DNA of 64,000 nucleotides from Kocuria palustris (lineage in GTDB: Bacteria > Actinomycetota > Actinomycetes > Actinomycetales > Micrococcaceae): positions 1-64,000 of the forward strand of contig NZ_VDOR01000001.1 in assembly GCF_007666205.1 (NCBI RefSeq), written 5' to 3'. Shown in pieces: positions 63,296-64,000 of the stretch (position 1 is the stretch's first letter; each line of letters starts with the position of its first letter). The notes beneath the pieces were generated by a model. That model worked only from the letters and a program-made list of their open reading frames with translations, did not search any database and was not told where the DNA came from. A program made the translations under genes and the position numbers.

Positions 63296-64000
63296 GGCGG
63301 CCGATCTCCTCCCTGAGCCGTCGGGTGATGGTGCGGGTCAGCTCGGCCCGCGTCTCCTCGGCGGTCTGGCCGCCGGCCTCGAATCCGTGGGCCTCGGGGT
63401 GCTTCCAGGGCCCGGTGTCCCACTGCTCCACGATCCGCCCGGGCCGCGACGACAGCAGCAGGACGCGCTGCCCCAGACGGACGGCCTCGGAGACGTTGTG
63501 GGTGATGAACACGATCGTGCGCCCCGTGACCTCCCAGATGCGCAGCAGCTCGTCCTGCAGCAGATCGCGCGTGATGGCGTCGAGGGCCGAGAACGGCTCG
63601 TCCATGAGCAGGACCTCGCGCTCCTGGGCCAGGCCCCGGGCCAGGCCCACGCGCTGGCGCATGCCGCCGGAGAGCTCGTGGGGGCGCTTGTCGGCGACCT
63701 GCGGCAGCCGCACGAGCTCGAGCAGCTCCTCGGCCCGGTCCCGCCGCCGTGCCCGCGGGACCCCGGCCAGCTCGAGGGCCAGCTCGACGTTGCGCCCGGC
63801 CGTCAGCCACGGGAACAGGGACGCGTCCTGGAACATGAACGCCGTGCCCTCGGCGGGGGCCGTGACGCTGCCGGACGAGGGCTGCTCGAGCCCCGCGATG
63901 ATGTTCAGCAGCGTCGTCTTGCCGGAGCCGGAGGCACCGAGCAGGCTCACGAACTCCCCGCGGCGCACGTCGAGGTCCAGATCGGCGAGCACGGGGGCGT
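63285..64000 (-). CDS. ABC transporter ATPase, sulfonate/nitrate type (SsuB/TauB-like), 5' end outside the window
   Basis: The visible 238 codons have Walker A GASGSGKT, Q-loop FMFQDASLFPWLTA, signature LSGGMRQRVGLARGLA, Walker B VLLMDEPFSALDAITRD, and the H-loop in FITHNVSEAV. The VSEAV and FPWLT segments are typical of the NrtD/SsuB/TauB group. The frame is open to the right edge, so a short N-terminal part is missing. It couples with the overlapping permease downstream. Confidence 0.92.
   Translation of the reverse strand, partial: APVLADLDLDVRRGEFVSLLGASGSGKTTLLNIIAGLEQPSSGSVTAPAEGTAFMFQDASLFPWLTAGRNVELALELAGVPRARRRDRAEELLELVRLPQVADKRPHELSGGMRQRVGLARGLAQEREVLLMDEPFSALDAITRDLLQDELLRIWEVTGRTIVFITHNVSEAVRLGQRVLLLSSRPGRIVEQWDTGPWKHPEAHGFEAGGQTAEETRAELTRTITRRLREEIGRHAR

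Overview
The window is a 64 kb piece of a high-GC actinobacterial chromosome. Gene content (TetR-controlled paa operon, AHA-type start sites, DUF3151 next to class II aldolase, YkvI-type permeases, tRNAs lacking any encoded introns) and codon use fit Micrococcales, most like Micrococcaceae (Kocuria/Micrococcus/Arthrobacter relatives). The genus cannot be fixed from sequence reading alone.

Region 1 (1-13.6 kb) is an aromatic amine and phenylacetate catabolic island. It holds an AraC regulator of the FeaR kind, a broken APC permease, a copper amine oxidase with all its cofactor and copper-binding residues, a small His-rich membrane protein, a GMC oxidoreductase, and then the phenylacetyl-CoA module: ligase paaK, thioesterase paaI and a TetR/PaaR-like regulator on the minus strand, facing paaABCDE and an enoyl-CoA hydratase on the plus strand. 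Amine oxidation to an aryl-acetaldehyde would feed phenylacetate into paaK and then the PaaABCDE epoxidase. The later steps (paaZ, paaH, paaJ) are not in the window. Two matching 22-bp sites lie between the divergent paa units.

Region 2 (13.6-19.4 kb) is a complete Tn552/Tn5053-like transposon. It has 49-bp inverted ends, flanking direct repeats, a serine resolvase, a DDE transposase and an AAA ATPase. Its cargo is a TetR regulator, a DHA2 drug-efflux pump and a DUF3817 protein, all of visibly lower GC than the host. It sits between the paa operon and a metabolite:H+ symporter.

Region 3 (19.5-29.4 kb) has the symporter, a thioesterase, an FMN reductase, an M13 metallopeptidase, a nitrilase-family amidase, paired DUF202 proteins, an amino acid permease and purA. 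Region 4 (29.4-33.3 kb) is a SAM riboswitch followed by one uninterrupted reading frame joining MetF to MetE. Region 5 (33.3-43.1 kb) is core metabolism: DUF3151, glmS, fba, a SpoU methyltransferase, pyrE, a Gfo/Idh oxidoreductase, a molybdate operon (Mop-HTH protein, modA, fused modBC) and nadE.

Region 6 (43.1-58.2 kb) holds a GHL15-like protein, an AEC transporter, exonuclease III, a conserved unknown, hutH with an IclR regulator and a permease, three tandem YkvI-family permeases, a lipoprotein and a CYP152-type P450 peroxygenase. Region 7 (58.2-64 kb) has tRNA-Phe, tRNA-Asp and tRNA-Glu, a small zinc metallopeptidase, an aldonolactone-oxidase-like flavoprotein, an FprA-like ferredoxin reductase, and two genes of a sulfonate/nitrate-type ABC importer that runs off the right edge.

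Across the window about ten genes lack a Shine-Dalgarno sequence but carry a TANNNT hexamer 6-7 nt before the start codon, which suggests leaderless transcripts.
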